A stretch of DNA of 64,000 nucleotides from Pelagibacterium limicola (GCF_015694405.1 NZ_JADQDB010000005.1:210589-274588); one strand, 5' to 3'. Shown: positions 27,312 through 36,235, counted from the stretch's first letter. Made by a program: numbers and translations. Notes: generated by a model not told the origin, from the letters alone.

Positions 27312-27491
27312 TTAGCCGCCGGTACCAGCGCCGGTCAGCGTGTTGCCGATATTCTGGAATGCCTGCTGGAGGGGTCCCCCAATCAAACCGATAGCGGTGA
27401 TCACTACCACAGCCATCAAAGCCGCGATAAGACCATACTCAATCGCGGTTGCACCGGATTCGTCAGCGGCAAACTTCTTGAAGAGATTCAT
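27312..27491 (-). CDS. pilA: Flp-family type IVb major pilin
   Basis: The 59-aa prepilin has a short basic leader (MNLFKKFAAD) and the Flp core ESGATAIEYGLIAALMAVVVITAIGLIGG, with a small C-terminal domain ending TLTGAGTGG. The start at 27491 follows AAGGAG at ideal spacing. Position first in the unit, a dedicated terminator and a CtrA-like site upstream all suggest that this is the major pilin. CpaA would process it and CpaF would polymerise it. Confidence 0.93.
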   Translation of the reverse strand: MNLFKKFAADESGATAIEYGLIAALMAVVVITAIGLIGGPLQQAFQNIGNTLTGAGTGG

Positions 27492-27873
27492 AACTTGCTC
27501 CTTGTTCGTGCGTCCATGAAGTGACTGCATCGTTCGACGCGTCACACATCGAACTCGGGCATGACGCTAGACTTGAGCCGTTGAAATTGAGTTAATCGAA
27601 AGCCCCAAAACTGTTGCTCTCAGGCCAATAATTCCTATGATTATTAAGTCGTTACGGCGATAGATAAAGTTGAATGAATTGCCGACCTTGAGCCTTAACT
27701 GGCGCTCTTTCCAGCCGAGACGAAACGTTGCGACCGTTCTCCGGTTCCACGCCCATGGGATAATTGCCCCAGGTGCAAACGGCTGCCGCCTGCTCATTTG
27801 CCAAATATAAACCATTGCCCGCCATCATCGGGTAACCATAGCGGGGTTGCCCGCGTATCCACGGGAATAAGTC
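27492..27873. other. Divergent regulatory region of the pilus locus
   Basis: This 382-base gap separates pilA (-) and the solo secretin N-domain gene (+). It is more AT-rich than the surroundings and contains the CtrA-like box at 27581-27595 and the pilA leader of about 60-90 bases. An 82-codon frame on the minus strand (27567-27815) lacks a ribosome binding site and domain, and I treat it as non-coding. No other gene or terminator is seen. Confidence 0.6.
27581..27595. promoter_or_regulatory. CtrA-like binding site upstream of pilA
   Basis: TTGA-N7-TTAA, or TTAA-N7-TCAA on the minus strand, deviates by one base from the CtrA consensus TTAA-N7-TTAA. It is about 90 bases upstream of the pilA start. 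CtrA activates pilA in Caulobacter, which makes this placement meaningful. The regulator gene is not in the window. Confidence 0.5.
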
Positions 27874-28335
27874 ATGCCGCGTTTCGTTCGCAGTGCGTTA
27901 ATAGCCGCAAGCCTTGCCTTACCAGCCCTGGGAGGCGTCGGCCCGGTTGTGGCCAACGAGGAAACGACGCTCGTTTCGGTTAATGCCAATATGGCCCGCG
28001 TCCTGCGCCTTTCAGCTCCCGCGGCGACGGTCATCATCGGTAACCCCGCGGTTGCCGACGTCACCATCCAGGATCCGCAGACGCTGGTATTGACCGGCAA
28101 GAGCTATGGGCGGACCAACATGATCATTCTCGACAGCCGGGGCGACCCGATTGCCGATACCATCGTCGAGGTGACCCAGCTGGTTAGCGATACTGTGACC
28201 GTCTTCATGGGGAGCCAGCGCACCTCGCTTTCGTGCGCACCGGCCTGCCAGCCCACGATAACGCTTGGCGACGACGGCAGCTACACCTCGACCGTCATCA
28301 TGTCGAGCTCGATGGTGAACGACGCAGCGCGGTAG
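27874..28335 (+). CDS. Solo pilus-assembly N-terminal domain protein (CpaC-like)
   Basis: This 153-aa exported protein has a signal peptide (SALIAASLALPALGGVGPVVA) followed only by the secretin N-terminal domain (about 32-105, with LRLSAPAATVIIGNPAVADV and GRTNMIILDSRGDPI), as in CpaC residues 45-125. No secretin ring domain follows. The tail has two cysteines in SCAPACQP. Such solo domains accompany Tad loci and may assist secretin assembly in the periplasm. It is transcribed away from pilA and is followed by a 247-base gap with no recognised element. Confidence 0.85.
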   Translation: MPRFVRSALIAASLALPALGGVGPVVANEETTLVSVNANMARVLRLSAPAATVIIGNPAVADVTIQDPQTLVLTGKSYGRTNMIILDSRGDPIADTIVEVTQLVSDTVTVFMGSQRTSLSCAPACQPTITLGDDGSYTSTVIMSSSMVNDAAR

Positions 28336-28582
28336 AACGGCTTTCACAAGTCCTGCAATCTCATACGTTCACTTCGTCGGCCTTCACCCGAACGGCGAAG
28401 ACGAAAGCGAGGCTGCTTGCTTAATAGTAGTGACAGACAAGCATTCTGGCGCCGTACTTAACTCCGGATTCACCCTTCCCCTAATTAGGCCGCACTTTAG
28501 GAATTGGTCTAAGGGTGCATTAGGGTAGCCGTGCTTAAAGTCTTCCCGGTTTTCGGACAATCGTTACCGGCTGTGGACGCAA
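28336..28582. other. Intergenic region before the TadE-like genes
   Basis: This gap of 247 bases has several AT-rich blocks and the palindrome CCTAATTAGG. No good ORF, terminator or tRNA is visible. It probably holds the promoter of the two TadE-like genes. Confidence 0.4.
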
Positions 28583-29161
28583 ATGAAATCGGCGCATCGT
28601 TCCCCCCTTTCGCTGGCGAGGCTTTTTGCGCGACGCGTGATGCGCGCCGATGGCGGCGCCACCGCGGTCGAGTTCGGCCTCCTCGCGCCCATCTTTTTCG
28701 CCATTATCGGAGCCGCGATGGAGACCGCACTGGTCTTTTTCGCCGGACAGGCGCTCGACAGCGCGGTCCACGATTCCTCGCGCCTCATTCGCACCGGGCA
28801 GGTACACCAGCAAGCATTGTCGGCCAGTCAGTATCGGGCCGATATCTGCGGGCGGCTTCTCGGCATGTTCGATTGCAACCAGTTGCGCATAACGGTTCGG
28901 GAGATTCAGGCGTTCACCAATTTCTCCACCGGCAATCCGCTGGACGCGGAAAGCGGGGAGTGGAGCATTCAGGAACAATACCAGCCCGGCACGGGGGGCA
29001 GCATTGTCGTCGTCGAAGCCTATTACAAGTGGCCCACGATCATTGCTGTTCCGGGCCTGATGACCGGGGTGACCGCCGATGGAAAGCGGTTGCTCGCCTC
29101 AGCGCGCGTGTTCCGCAACGAACCCTTCACCTTCCCCGCGCCGCCCCCCGGCAATTCATGA
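28583..29161 (+). CDS. TadE-like pseudopilin
   Basis: This 192-aa protein has a basic leader (RRVMRADGG) and the prepilin-like motif ATAVEFGLLAPIFFAIIGAAMETALVFF. This is the TadE-family helix with a conserved E at position five after cleavage. The periplasmic part includes a cysteine pair in DICGRLLGMFDCNQ. TadE/TadF pseudopilins are cut by CpaA and are needed for Flp pilus formation. It overlaps the next gene by ATGA. Confidence 0.9.
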   Translation: MKSAHRSPLSLARLFARRVMRADGGATAVEFGLLAPIFFAIIGAAMETALVFFAGQALDSAVHDSSRLIRTGQVHQQALSASQYRADICGRLLGMFDCNQLRITVREIQAFTNFSTGNPLDAESGEWSIQEQYQPGTGGSIVVVEAYYKWPTIIAVPGLMTGVTADGKRLLASARVFRNEPFTFPAPPPGNS

Positions 29162-29730
29162 GGGTGGCGATGTCGATGTTCCGCGTTCGTTTCCGCAAAT
29201 TGCTTGCCCTCCTCCAGCGCTCGGAGAAGGGTGTCGCAGCGGTGGAATTCGCCCTGGTTGTCCCGGTGCTCCTCGTCCTCTATCTCGGTTCGGTCGACAT
29301 TTCCCAAGGGATACAGGCCGATCGCAAGCTAGCCTCGGTGGCGGGCACGTTGGGCGATCTCGTCGCGCAAACGCGGACCACGTTGCCGGTTTCGACGCTG
29401 AACGACTATTTCTCGGCCAGCCAGGCGATCATGCTGCCGTTCGACGGCAGCCAGACTTCGATGCTGCTGACCATCGTCTACGTCGATGCGGATGGCACGG
29501 CACGGGTACGAACCAGCCGTGGCGCAAACGGTGCCACCCCGCAAAGCCAGAACGCGACCTACCCACTCCCCGCCGAAATCACCAATCTGGCGCGCGACAA
29601 CTATGTGGTCGTCTCGGAGGCCTGGTACACCTACCATCCGGTGGTCGGCTATGTGATCACCACCGATATCCAGCTCTATAAGCAGTTCTTCTATATCCCG
29701 CGCTTCGGCCAGGAGATCGTCATACAATAA
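29158..29730 (+). CDS. TadE/TadF-like pseudopilin
   Basis: This 190-aa protein has the prepilin-like segment KGVAAVEFALVVPVLLVLYLGSVDISQG, with the same AVEF core as the preceding gene, and a 150-residue periplasmic domain without cysteines. It starts either at the coupled ATG (29158) or at 29170, which has GAGGG five bases upstream. It converges on the beta-keto acid cleavage gene with 22 bases between stops. No TadG with a von Willebrand domain is present here. Confidence 0.88.
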   Translation: MRVAMSMFRVRFRKLLALLQRSEKGVAAVEFALVVPVLLVLYLGSVDISQGIQADRKLASVAGTLGDLVAQTRTTLPVSTLNDYFSASQAIMLPFDGSQTSMLLTIVYVDADGTARVRTSRGANGATPQSQNATYPLPAEITNLARDNYVVVSEAWYTYHPVVGYVITTDIQLYKQFFYIPRFGQEIVIQ

Positions 29731-29752
29731 CAGGCGGCGAGGCCTGGCGCCC

Positions 29753-30583
29753 TCATCGAAGCCCCAGCGTGGCGAGGGCGGTAGCACGATCGGGACGTTT
29801 CCGCCCGAGGCTTTCAGCAATTGCTGCAATCGTCGCGACACTTTCGGCGTTGTCCCGCGGTGGCGCCCCGTCAGGCTTTTCGATAGAGTTCTCGAAACCC
29901 ACCCTGGCGTGGCCGCCGAACGCGAGGCTGCAGCCGAGGCCGGCGATTTCTCCGCGGCCGAATGCGCAGGTCATGAACGGTCCCACCGCGTCTCCTGCCT
30001 CTCGCATTGCTGCTAGAAACGGCACAAGATCGCCGGGTGCGCTCTGCTGGTCTGTTGTATAGCGCCCAAGCACCAACAGTATCGACTGCTCCCGCCCCGG
30101 CACGATGCCGCGCGCAACGAAATCTGCGAGCCGTGTCAGTTCCCCCGGCGCGTAAAGGATATGCTGGACGGCTACGGCCCGCTCACTGCACCTGGCATAA
30201 AACGCCGCCGCTTGGCTTTCCTCGCTTACATCCGGGAGCATTTCCCGTAGCGCAACGGAGACCGCTTCGGGCCGGGCTGCATCGACCACCGCGCGTTGCT
30301 CGGCTGGCGAATAGCGGCCAACGGCTTCGGTGGTTATCTGTACGACCATATCGGGACCGGCTTGGCGCGCGATTGCGGCCATCAGTTCACGGTAGCCATC
30401 GGCATCGAGGATATGCGCCCCATCTCGGTCACGCAAATGCGCATGGATGGCGTCGGCCCCAGCCTCCCGGCACTCAGCCGCAACCCGCGCCGTTTCTGCA
30501 ATGGTCAGGGGGATTGCCTCGTGGTCGGCCTTGGTGCGGCGCGCACCGTTGGGGGCGACCATGATGAGGGCGGGAGCGCTCAT
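29753..30583 (-). CDS. Beta-keto acid cleavage enzyme (BKACE, DUF849)
   Basis: This 276-aa TIM-barrel enzyme has the BKACE hallmarks MVAPNGARRTKADH at the start, the zinc-binding HAHLRDRDG and RVGFENSIE near the C-terminus. The family condenses a beta-keto acid with acetyl-CoA to yield acetoacetate plus a new CoA ester; 3-keto-5-aminohexanoate and dehydrocarnitine are known substrates. The protein is somewhat shorter than the typical 300 residues. Its start overlaps the aminotransferase stop (ATGA), which points to a keto product of that enzyme as substrate. The family is confident and the substrate unknown. Confidence 0.85.
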   Translation of the reverse strand: MSAPALIMVAPNGARRTKADHEAIPLTIAETARVAAECREAGADAIHAHLRDRDGAHILDADGYRELMAAIARQAGPDMVVQITTEAVGRYSPAEQRAVVDAARPEAVSVALREMLPDVSEESQAAAFYARCSERAVAVQHILYAPGELTRLADFVARGIVPGREQSILLVLGRYTTDQQSAPGDLVPFLAAMREAGDAVGPFMTCAFGRGEIAGLGCSLAFGGHARVGFENSIEKPDGAPPRDNAESVATIAAIAESLGRKRPDRATALATLGLR

Positions 30584-31917
30584 GCAGACGCAAAGGCCGT
30601 TTTAAGCGTCTTGTCGAGTTTTTCGGCCAATTCGCCGATCTGCTCGTCCGTTATGATGAAGGGCGGTGCGAGCAGGATATGGTCGCCGTTTTCCCCATCG
30701 ATAGTGCCGCTCATGGGATAGCACATCAGACCGTTGCTCATCGCCTGGGCCTTGATCCGCGCGGCAATGCGTTCAGCGGGGGGAAAGGCCGTCTTGCTCT
30801 GGCGATCTTGGACGAGCTCAAGGCCGATGAACAATCCTCTGCCACGAATGTCTCCGACGAATGGATGCTGCCCGAAATCTGCGCGCAGGCGATCCATCAG
30901 AGCGGCACCCCGCTTTCGCACCTGCGCCAGCATATGCGGATCGGCAATCTTGTCCAGCACCGCACCAGCCGCCGCTGTCGCCACAGGATGGCCGATATAG
31001 GTGTGGCCATGCTGGAAAAACCCGGTACCAGCCTCGATGGCGTCATAGATATTTCCGGCAACAAGCAACGCGCCGATGGGCTGGTAACCCGCGCCCAGCC
31101 CCTTGGCGATGGCGATCATGTCGGGAACAACCTTGTCCTGCTCGCAGGCGAACAGCGTTCCCGTCCGCCCCATGCCGCACATCACCTCGTCGAGAATCAG
31201 GAGCACGCCGTATTTGTCGCAAACGGCCCTGATCTTTTTGAAGTAGCTTTCGACCGGCGGGACGGCGCCCATGGTTGCGCCCACCACCGGTTCGGCAAGA
31301 AATGCCGCAACGGTGTCTGGACCCAATTCGAGAATTTTTTCTTCCAGCTCGGCCGCGAGGCGGTCGGCGTAGGCGGCCTCGGTTTCGCCGTCCTCCATAT
31401 AGCGCCAGGCGTGGCAGGGCGAGACGTGGTGCATGGCCTCGACCATGAAGGGCGCGAACTGCGCTCTGCGCCATCGGTTGCCGCCGGCCGAGAGCGCGCC
31501 GAGTGTATTGCCATGATAGCTTTGCCAGCGGGCGATGACGTTCCTGCGCTCGGGCTGGCCGATCTCGAGGAAATATTGGCGCGCGAGCTTTATCGCCGCT
31601 TCCATTGCCTCGGACCCGCCAGAGACGAAATAAGCCCTCTCGATCCCCTCTGGCGCCAGGTTTGCCAGTTTGTCGGCAAGGGACTCGGCAGCCTCGGTGG
31701 TAAAGAATGCAGTGTGCGCGTAGGCGAGCGTCTCGAGCTGGCGCTTGATCGCAGCAACGACATCGGGATCGGAATGCCCCAGGCACGAGACCGCGGCGCC
31801 GCCACAGGCATCGAGATAGCGCTTTCCATCACTATCGATCAGATACGCGCCATCGCCGGCGACGGCCACCGGCAGGTCCGCCTGGGTATGGCGGGGAAAG
31901 ACGTGACGCGACTTCAT
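30580..31917 (-). CDS. Class III PLP-dependent aminotransferase
   Basis: This 445-aa fold-type I aminotransferase has VSGGSEAMEAAIKLARQY (phosphate-binding), YHGNTLGA, ILDEVMCGMGRTG (cofactor aspartate) and AKGLGAGYQPIGA with the PLP lysine. This group includes omega-amino acid and diamine transaminases. It lies between a universal stress protein (44 bases upstream) and the BKACE gene (overlap). The natural reading is that it turns an omega- or beta-amino compound into an oxo-acid for cleavage. Specificity cannot be assigned by eye. Confidence 0.9.
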   Translation of the reverse strand: MKSRHVFPRHTQADLPVAVAGDGAYLIDSDGKRYLDACGGAAVSCLGHSDPDVVAAIKRQLETLAYAHTAFFTTEAAESLADKLANLAPEGIERAYFVSGGSEAMEAAIKLARQYFLEIGQPERRNVIARWQSYHGNTLGALSAGGNRWRRAQFAPFMVEAMHHVSPCHAWRYMEDGETEAAYADRLAAELEEKILELGPDTVAAFLAEPVVGATMGAVPPVESYFKKIRAVCDKYGVLLILDEVMCGMGRTGTLFACEQDKVVPDMIAIAKGLGAGYQPIGALLVAGNIYDAIEAGTGFFQHGHTYIGHPVATAAAGAVLDKIADPHMLAQVRKRGAALMDRLRADFGQHPFVGDIRGRGLFIGLELVQDRQSKTAFPPAERIAARIKAQAMSNGLMCYPMSGTIDGENGDHILLAPPFIITDEQIGELAEKLDKTLKTAFASA

Positions 31918-31960
31918 CTAGGACAACTCCCCGATTACACGGTTCGTACAGTCGATACCC

Positions 31961-32395
31961 TCAATCGTCGTTGCGCACCACAAGGACCGAACAGCGCGCG
32001 TGGCGGACGACGCGGGCGGCGTTAGGCCCGAGCAGGTAGTCCTCGAGATCGGGACGGCCCGACGACATGACGATCAGGTCGCACTTGGTCTCACGCGCAT
32101 AGTGGAGGATGATCCTATAGATGACGCCGTGATCGACGATATGGCGGTGCCTGATTTCAGCTGGAATCGCCTTGGCGGTGAAGGCATGGAGGTCGGCATC
32201 GGCCTTGGCGACGGCCTTCTTCTCGTGGTCGGCCGGGAAAAATCCACCCACGATCGACATGCCGAAATCGGGTACGACCGTGAGGATATGGAGCTGCGCA
32301 CCGAACGCGCGGGCGTATTCGACCACCGTTTCGACGGCCTTTTTGTCCTGCTCGATATTGGCGATGTCCACCGCCAGGAGAATATTGGTGTACAT
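31961..32395 (-). CDS. Universal stress protein (UspA family)
   Basis: This 144-aa protein begins MYTNILLAVDIANIEQDKKA and has the ATP-binding-type C-terminal pattern DLIVMSSGRPDLEDYLLGPNAARVVRHARCSVLVV. The G-x2-G-x9-G/S motif is only partly kept (GPNA in place of G-S-T/V). It is ten bases downstream of the TRAP permease gene. Usp proteins encoded with TRAP transporters can bind nucleotides and tune uptake, as TeaD does for the ectoine system, so a similar role is likely here. Confidence 0.9.
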   Translation of the reverse strand: MYTNILLAVDIANIEQDKKAVETVVEYARAFGAQLHILTVVPDFGMSIVGGFFPADHEKKAVAKADADLHAFTAKAIPAEIRHRHIVDHGVIYRIILHYARETKCDLIVMSSGRPDLEDYLLGPNAARVVRHARCSVLVVRNDD

Positions 32396-32404
32396 GGCTG
32401 CTCC

Positions 32405-35176
32405 TCAGGCGTTGGCCTTGACGGCCCTGGCGCCCTCCTCCTTGGCCTTCCGCCGGCGTTGGACGAAGTAGATGCCGCCCAGCAGAGCTAGGGCCGGGAT
32501 GAATATGATTTCCTTGGGTGGCCGGGTCTCGTCGGGAACCAGGACCTGGGTAATGTCCATGCCGAATTCGATGCCGACCCGCTCGGCCTGGGACGAAAAG
32601 TCGACGGCCATGACCTGGACATTGCCCCCCATTTCCATGACTTCGAGGCCTGCATGGCGAAGTCGCTCTATGGGCGGGGCGTCCGGCCCGAGATTGAGCA
32701 TCACCGTCTTGGTGACTTCGCCCGAAAGCATCGAGAAGCCCTCGACCTGGAGCCGGATGAATTCGTTGGGGCGCTTGGTCTCGACGATTTCCATGAGTTC
32801 GCTGCCTGGCCGAATGTCGTAGGGCGGATCGATCATGTCCATCCAGAAGCCGGGCCGGAACATGGTGAAGGCGACCAGAAGCAGCAGGAGGGATTCATAG
32901 ATGCGACTGCGCGTGACAAAAAAGCCTTGGGTTGCGGCAGCAAAGACCAGCATCGCGACGAGACCCGAAAGGAAGACGACCGCGAAGGTGAAAAGATCGT
33001 CGACGCCGATCAGCAGAAGCTGAGTGTTGAAGATGAAGATGAAGGGCAGGATGATCGTGCGGATGTCGTAGGAAATCGCGACGATACCGGTCCTGATCGG
33101 ATCGCCGCGCGAGATGGCCGCCGCCGCGTAGGCCGCAAGTCCGACGGGCGGGGTCACATCGGCCATCAGCCCGAAATAGAAGACAAACAGGTGGACCGCA
33201 ATCAGCGGCACGATAAGGCCCTGCTGGCTGCCCAGTTCCACGATCACCGGCGCCATGAGCGTCGCGACGATGATGTAATTGGCCGTGGTGGGGAGTCCGA
33301 GCCCGAGCACGATGCAAATGGCCGCAGTCATCAGCAACATGACGATCAGATTGCCGCCGGAAATGAACTCGACCACCTCGATGAGGACGCCACCGATTCC
33401 GGTCTGGGCAACCGTACCCACGATAATGCCTGCCGAGGCCGTCGCAACGCCGATTCCCACCATGTTGCGGGCGCCCTGTGCAAGTCCTTCAATTAATTCG
33501 CGGAAGCCCTGGATCAGCGCCGGCACCAGTTCGCGCGACCGGCGGAAGGCGGCGATGATCGGCCGCTGGGTCACAAGGATGAACATGAGGAAGCTGACGG
33601 CATAAAAGGCCGAAAGGCCCGGGGAAAGGCGCTCGACGATCAGGGTCCAGACAAGGACGACGACCGGCAGGAGAAAGTGGAGCCCGCTGCGCACGGTGGT
33701 GCCGACCTCGGGCAGTTCGAGCACCGGACTGTTGGGATCGTCCAGTTCGAGGTCGGGTTCACGGGCGGCCACCCAGAGCAGACCCACATAGGCGGCGAGA
33801 ACGCCGATCGCCACCATCCAGCTTGCCGCCGGCCCAAAGACCGTGCGCGTCCAGCCGATACCGTAATAGACGGCTCCGGCGAGAATGATGATGCTTGCAA
33901 CCGTAATGCCGAAGTTGATGGCGCTGCGGGCAAATGTCGTCGGATGACGGCGTGGCAGACCCTCAAGCCCGTCTTTGAGCGATTCGAGGTGAACAAGATA
34001 GATAAGCCCGATATAGGCGAGAACAGCGGGCAGGAAGGCGTGACGGATGACCTCGAAATAGGGGATGCCGACATATTCGACCATCAGGAACGCCGCGGCG
34101 CCCATGACCGGAGGCATGATCTGGCCGTTTGTCGAGGCGGCAACCTCCACGGCCCCTGCCCGTTCGGGCGGAAAGCCGACGCGCTTCATCAAGGGAATGG
34201 TGAAAGTCCCCGTGGTCACGACATTGGCGATGGACGAGCCCGAAATAAGCCCGGTCATGCCCGAGGCGACCACGGCCGCCTTTGCCGGGCCACCGCGCAG
34301 ATGCCCTAAAAGGGAAAACGCGACCTTGATGAAATAATTGCCGGCTCCAGCCCTGTCGAGCAATGCGCCGAAAAGGACGAAGAGGAACACAAAGCTGGTC
34401 GAAACCCCGAGCGCGATGCCGAAAACGCCTTCGGCCGTCAGCCATTGCTGGCTCATCACGCGCTGGAAGGAAGCGCCGCGGTGGGCGATCATGTCCGGCA
34501 TATAGGGGCCGGCAAAAGTGTAAAAAAGAAAGATCACGGCAATGACCAGCAGAGCAGGGCCCAAGGCGCGCCGCGTCGCTTCGAGCAGGAGCACCAGGCC
34601 CATGCCGGCAATGACGAGATCGAAGAGTTGAGGCGCGCCGGGGCGGCGCGCCAGATCATGATAGAAGATATAGAGGTAAGCGGCCGCGAACGCCGCGCCG
34701 AAAGCCAGAATCCAGTCGACAGCCGGCACCCTGTGGAGGGGGGCGGGCCGCGCAGCGGCATAAGCGGCGAGTGCCGTTGCGCCTGCCATGACGGCAAACG
34801 CGACCCATTGGGGATTACCCGCTAGTCCCTGATTGCCGGCGAAGACTGCGAGAGCCAGGGCCACGATCCCATAGATTATCGCAAAGACAGGGATCGCTGC
34901 GGTGCGCTTGACGATTCCTGGATAAGCCGTGAAGGCCAGAAACAATGCGAAGGCGAGATGGATCGAGCGCGCCTGCGTATCGTTGAAAATCAGGAAATTG
35001 AAGGCGAAGGGGAGAGGGGAAACGTACCAGAGCTGGAACAGCGACCACGCAAGAGCGACGCCGAACAGCATTTTTGCGGGAAATCCCTCCGGCGCCCGCG
35101 CGCCGGTATCGGCTGCTGCTACGAGATCCTCCGGACTTGCCGTTTGCCCGGAGTCTTTTTCACTGATCGCGCTCAT
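32405..35176 (-). CDS. Fused TRAP transporter permease (TAXI class) with C-terminal domain
   Basis: This 923-aa inner-membrane protein fuses the small DctQ-like and large DctM-like subunits, as is typical of the TAXI group. About 20 membrane helices include ASGMTGLISGSSIANVVTTG and GLGLPTTANYIIVATLMAPV. A soluble C-terminal stretch (about 770-900) is DUF3394-like, followed by a last helix and a basic tail. It is driven by a sodium or proton gradient. The ATG at 35176 has a strong GGGGAAGG site, better than an upstream ATG at 35197. The binding protein gene precedes it by 69 bases. Confidence 0.92.
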   Translation of the reverse strand: MSAISEKDSGQTASPEDLVAAADTGARAPEGFPAKMLFGVALAWSLFQLWYVSPLPFAFNFLIFNDTQARSIHLAFALFLAFTAYPGIVKRTAAIPVFAIIYGIVALALAVFAGNQGLAGNPQWVAFAVMAGATALAAYAAARPAPLHRVPAVDWILAFGAAFAAAYLYIFYHDLARRPGAPQLFDLVIAGMGLVLLLEATRRALGPALLVIAVIFLFYTFAGPYMPDMIAHRGASFQRVMSQQWLTAEGVFGIALGVSTSFVFLFVLFGALLDRAGAGNYFIKVAFSLLGHLRGGPAKAAVVASGMTGLISGSSIANVVTTGTFTIPLMKRVGFPPERAGAVEVAASTNGQIMPPVMGAAAFLMVEYVGIPYFEVIRHAFLPAVLAYIGLIYLVHLESLKDGLEGLPRRHPTTFARSAINFGITVASIIILAGAVYYGIGWTRTVFGPAASWMVAIGVLAAYVGLLWVAAREPDLELDDPNSPVLELPEVGTTVRSGLHFLLPVVVLVWTLIVERLSPGLSAFYAVSFLMFILVTQRPIIAAFRRSRELVPALIQGFRELIEGLAQGARNMVGIGVATASAGIIVGTVAQTGIGGVLIEVVEFISGGNLIVMLLMTAAICIVLGLGLPTTANYIIVATLMAPVIVELGSQQGLIVPLIAVHLFVFYFGLMADVTPPVGLAAYAAAAISRGDPIRTGIVAISYDIRTIILPFIFIFNTQLLLIGVDDLFTFAVVFLSGLVAMLVFAAATQGFFVTRSRIYESLLLLLVAFTMFRPGFWMDMIDPPYDIRPGSELMEIVETKRPNEFIRLQVEGFSMLSGEVTKTVMLNLGPDAPPIERLRHAGLEVMEMGGNVQVMAVDFSSQAERVGIEFGMDITQVLVPDETRPPKEIIFIPALALLGGIYFVQRRRKAKEEGARAVKANA

Positions 35177-35245
35177 CGCCTTCCCCTCGGATTCCAAACG
35201 GATGGCAGGGCGGTCCAGGCCGCCCTGCCATAAAGGCGTGGCCGA

Positions 35246-36235
35246 TTACATCAGGCCGGCTTCCTCGTAATAGCGTACCGCTCCATCATGAAGCGGGGCA
35301 GAGTTGCCCGTTGTAACCATCGTTTCCCTTTCGAGAACCCCAAAGGCCGGATGGAGCGCTGTGAACTCGTCGAAGTTCTCAAAAACCGCCCTTACCACCT
35401 GATAGACGACCTCGTCGGAGGTATTGGTCGACGATACGACCGTGGCACCCACGCCGAAGGTGTGAACGTCCTCGCTGTTGTTATACATTCCGGCGGGGAT
35501 GGTGGCGTGGAAGTAGTAGGGGTTATCTTCCACCAGGCGGTCGATGATGTCGCCTGTCACATTGACGAGGACGGCGTCGCAGGTCGCTATGGGCTCGGAA
35601 ATCGAACCCGAAGGGTGGCCAACGGTAAAGACGAAGGCATCGAACCTGTTGTCGCACAGCGCCTGGGCCTGCTCGCGCGAAGGCAATTCGGCGGCCAGCG
35701 CGAAGTCGTCTGCGGTCCAGCCGTATTCGGCCATCAGCAGTTCCATCGTATTGCGCTGACCCGAACCGGGGTTGCCGAGGTTCACGCGCTTGCCCAGCAG
35801 ATCCTCGAAATTGGTAATGCCGGCATCGGCACGAGCCACGACGGTAAAGGGCTCGGGATGAAGCGAGAACATGGCGCGCAGGTCTTCATAGGGACCGGCA
35901 TCGGCGAACTGCTCGATTCCATGGAGCGAATTGTATTGCACGTCCGATTGAACGACGCCCATATCGAGCTCGCCCTCACGAATGGTATTGAGGTTGAACA
36001 CCGAGCCGCCCGTCGATTCCGCCGAGCAGCGGATGCCGTGTTCGGAGCGCCCCTGGTTCACGAGGCGGCAAATCGAGCCGCCCGCAGGGTAATAAACACC
36101 GGTCACCCCGCCAGTGCCGATGGTCACGAACTGCTGTTGGCCCAAAGACGGAGCCGCGGAAAAGGCCAGCATGGCGCCGGCCGCGGCTACAACAGCGGCA
36201 GTCTTGGTTCCCATACGCTTGAGATGTGTGCTCAC
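35246..36235 (-). CDS. TAXI-family TRAP solute-binding protein
   Basis: This 329-aa periplasmic protein has a signal peptide (TAAVVAAAGAMLAFSAAPSLG) and the TAXI signature FVTIGTGGVTGVYYPAGGSICRLVN. A second lobe carries RVNLGNPGSGQRNTMELLM. I chose the GTG at 36235 because AGGGAG precedes it and it puts the signal peptide at the start; ATGs further upstream lack a site. Known TAXI proteins bind glutamate and related dicarboxylates, but many are uncharacterised. Downstream catabolic genes suggest an amino-group-bearing ligand. Confidence 0.92.
   Translation of the reverse strand: MSTHLKRMGTKTAAVVAAAGAMLAFSAAPSLGQQQFVTIGTGGVTGVYYPAGGSICRLVNQGRSEHGIRCSAESTGGSVFNLNTIREGELDMGVVQSDVQYNSLHGIEQFADAGPYEDLRAMFSLHPEPFTVVARADAGITNFEDLLGKRVNLGNPGSGQRNTMELLMAEYGWTADDFALAAELPSREQAQALCDNRFDAFVFTVGHPSGSISEPIATCDAVLVNVTGDIIDRLVEDNPYYFHATIPAGMYNNSEDVHTFGVGATVVSSTNTSDEVVYQVVRAVFENFDEFTALHPAFGVLERETMVTTGNSAPLHDGAVRYYEEAGLM

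Noticed and set aside
27567-27815. 82-codon minus-strand frame before pilA
   Set aside because: No ribosome binding site, no domain, and it spans the pilA promoter region.
28531-29157. Plus-strand frame leading into the second TadE-like gene
   Set aside because: It reads the first TadE-like gene in the wrong frame; the real second gene begins at the ATGA overlap at 29158.
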